From assembly GCA_007695145.1 (NCBI GenBank), contig REEI01000094.1, positions 1-64,000 of the forward strand: a stretch of DNA of 64,000 nt, written 5' to 3'. The translations under genes and the position numbers were made by a program. Source of the stretch: Saprospirales bacterium (GTDB lineage Bacteria; Bacteroidota; Bacteroidia; Chitinophagales; Saprospiraceae). The notes under the pieces were generated by a model. That model did not search any database and was not told the origin of the DNA. It saw only the letters and a program-made list of their open reading frames with translations. Below are positions 62,579 to 64,000 of the stretch, piece after piece. Within the stretch, counting starts at the first letter, position 1, and each line of letters opens with the position of its first letter.

Positions 62579-63304
62579 TCAATTTTCAGTCAATCGAGTC
62601 TGCAATTCTCTGGCTATAGAAAAGTAATCGTTAAATCTGTTATCAGCAACCTCTTCGATGTAAACCAGAGCTTTGGAAATTTCTCCTTTTCCAAGGTAAG
62701 ACAATCCAAAAATCCATGTAAATTCTGATCGCTGAGTAAGTTCCGGATGATTTTTCATAAACTCAATAGTCTCAGCAAACTCCCCTTCTGAAAGTAAAAC
62801 ATGGCATTTATCCAATACCTCTTTGAGGCTATTCGTCCGAGAGTCCATAGCTCCCCCCCTCGTCATACCATCATCGAAAGGACGTTTGCCGGCAAATTCT
62901 ATAGCAATCTGCCTGTAATCCATATGCTCTGCCTTTGCCATTTCAACGGATGTAGCAGGCGTTTCAGAGCTTTCTATAGCTTGTGGCCGAAGGATGAACC
63001 ACCACAGTGAGAAGAAAACTACAAATGCAATCGCGAGTAGAGCCAATCCCCACTTTCTGAAAAAAGGCTTTCGGTTCCTATTGTTTGAATCAATAGCTAT
63101 AGCTTTTCGGAATTCAGGATTGGCAGCGAGCTTAGCCCTGGTAACCATACAACTCAATGCATTTGCCACTCTGAGATACTCCTCAAACTGCTCATTCAAC
63201 TCAGGGTTCCCCTTCAGGGCAGCTTCGAATTCCATTTTTTCTTTGGAACTCATTTCCTTCCTGTAATAACTCTCAAACTTTTCCCACCATTTAAAGTCTT
63301 CCAT
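62579..63304 (-). CDS. Membrane-anchored TPR-like protein, possible anti-sigma partner
   Basis: Residues 1-80 form a cytoplasmic helical region with WWEKFESYYRKEMSSKEKMEFEAALKGNPELNEQFEEYL, resembling anti-sigma and zf-HC2-like domains but without its zinc ligands. One membrane helix follows (about 86-107), then a region outside the membrane with TPR-like helices (CHVLLSEGEFAETIEFM, GKGEISKALVYIEEV). The order partner-then-sigma on one strand fits a regulatory pair, but direct binding is inference. Confidence 0.6.
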   Translation of the reverse strand: MEDFKWWEKFESYYRKEMSSKEKMEFEAALKGNPELNEQFEEYLRVANALSCMVTRAKLAANPEFRKAIAIDSNNRNRKPFFRKWGLALLAIAFVVFFSLWWFILRPQAIESSETPATSVEMAKAEHMDYRQIAIEFAGKRPFDDGMTRGGAMDSRTNSLKEVLDKCHVLLSEGEFAETIEFMKNHPELTQRSEFTWIFGLSYLGKGEISKALVYIEEVADNRFNDYFSIARELQTRLTEN

Positions 63305-63787
63305 CGTTCAACTTTCTAAAAAACAACACCTCCGGATAATTTAAGCTGCAACAAATATATTTTTAGGCAAAGCAAAATTACCACATTATTTTTAAACCTA
63401 AGGCCTGTAAACTTAATTCTCATCCTAAAAGGGGAAGGAGTATGAATAGCGAGCAAAACTTCAGGGGCTATTCCTCAATCTCCAGGTTTAGGATACCTTA
63501 TACTTTATACATTACCTTTTTTGTCAAAAAGTAACCGAAACAAGCTTTTTTTTTCAAAAAAAATACTGCCTTCATTGTCAAAAGATTAAAAAAGGAGACC
63601 CATTTATTCTGGTAGAAATGTCCCGCCGACGTCAAACTGTGTCAACTTCTTCATACACATCTGGATATACAAAGACATATCAAACAGCCCTAAATAAACC
63701 ATTTATTTTGAGATCTATTTCTTTACGACGAACAAGCAAAATAAAATAAACTTGTACCTTTAAGGTAGTCATTTTAACTGAGAGGTT
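63305..63787. other. Divergent intergenic region, no gene seen
   Basis: These 483 bases separate the minus-strand membrane protein and the plus-strand gene at 63788. TACCTTTA at 63755..63762 is a possible -7 box for the plus-strand gene; I find no -33 match at the right spacing. Confidence 0.45.
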
Positions 63788-64000
63788 ATGATAAAATGTT
63801 TGGGCATTAGCTTTATCCTTCTTTTCTTTATGAATCCTACTTCACAATGCCAAGGTAATGAAGGAGATTTAGGAGAAATTAGAGAGGAGCTTGGGGCCGT
63901 TTATTCTGACATCCTTCGCCTTTTCAGGTCAGGAGATTACCATGCAGCCATAGAGATAAATAAGGAGCAACTAGAGGGGATCAAGATTCACCTGGGAACC
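63788..64000 (+). CDS. Secreted protein, start only (cut by the window edge)
   Basis: An open frame of 71 codons begins with ATG at 63788 and runs to the last base. A signal peptide (MIKCLGISFILLFFMNPTSQC) is followed by a helical segment with SDILRLFRSGDYHAAIEINKEQ, which looks like the start of a TPR repeat. TPR-containing secreted proteins often accompany sigma/anti-sigma loci in this group, which I know only as a tendency. The rest is missing. Confidence 0.7.
   Translation, partial: MIKCLGISFILLFFMNPTSQCQGNEGDLGEIREELGAVYSDILRLFRSGDYHAAIEINKEQLEGIKIHLGT

Overview
The window looks like chromosomal DNA of a Bacteroidota bacterium, most likely a Saprospiria-type lineage (inference from gene content, not from a search). 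The supporting signs are AT-rich intergenic DNA, promoters of the Bacteroidota type (TTTG, about 20 bases, TAnnTTTG), a secreted protein with a type IX secretion C-terminal domain, a DUF5606 gene, a fused alpha/beta 2-oxoacid dehydrogenase E1, a tandem exbD pair, a GH3-family protein, and the short fold-III arginine decarboxylase found in this phylum. I saw no rRNA, tRNA or CRISPR array.

Layout. 0-10 kb: folD and prmA, an intergenic candidate small RNA, an orphan 505-residue helical protein, a GH3-family enzyme, recO, fused E1 dehydrogenase and DUF5606. 10-19 kb, mostly minus strand: bamA, a decayed membrane-protein gene, uppS, a two-component system and a T9SS cargo protein. 19-21 kb: pabB-pabC and a SRPBCC/GyrI-like protein. 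22.5-29 kb: a tightly packed tryptophan/kynurenine catabolic operon (2-aminomuconate deaminase, a lipoprotein nucleotide pyrophosphatase/phosphodiesterase, tryptophan dioxygenase, ACMS decarboxylase, kynureninase, kynurenine monooxygenase), then a yciO-type gene with a clear terminator.

30.3-40.8 kb is an accessory island: a type I restriction-modification operon whose genes nearly all touch or overlap (hsdM, RhuM-like, PIN-GNAT-PUA fusion, ASCH protein, long hsdS, REP-associated tyrosine transposase, hsdR). Palindromic REP-like units lie in frame inside hsdM and hsdR. In hsdR they bracket an exact 165-codon insertion that encodes a second nuclease domain (DUF559) just before the helicase motor. 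The transposase gene also carries an in-frame 28-bp perfect palindrome. I regard this island as the most unusual part of the window.

41-64 kb returns to core functions: tonB-exbD-exbD-exbB, a fadN-fadA beta-oxidation pair, dnaK, lipoproteins and peptidases, folC, deoC, a polyamine cluster (arginine decarboxylase, agmatinase, deoxyhypusine synthase homologue), a zinc-ribbon protein, and a sigma factor with a membrane-anchored partner. The final bases begin a secreted protein cut by the window edge. A 151-bp diverged repeat is present both at the extreme left end and near 61.7 kb.
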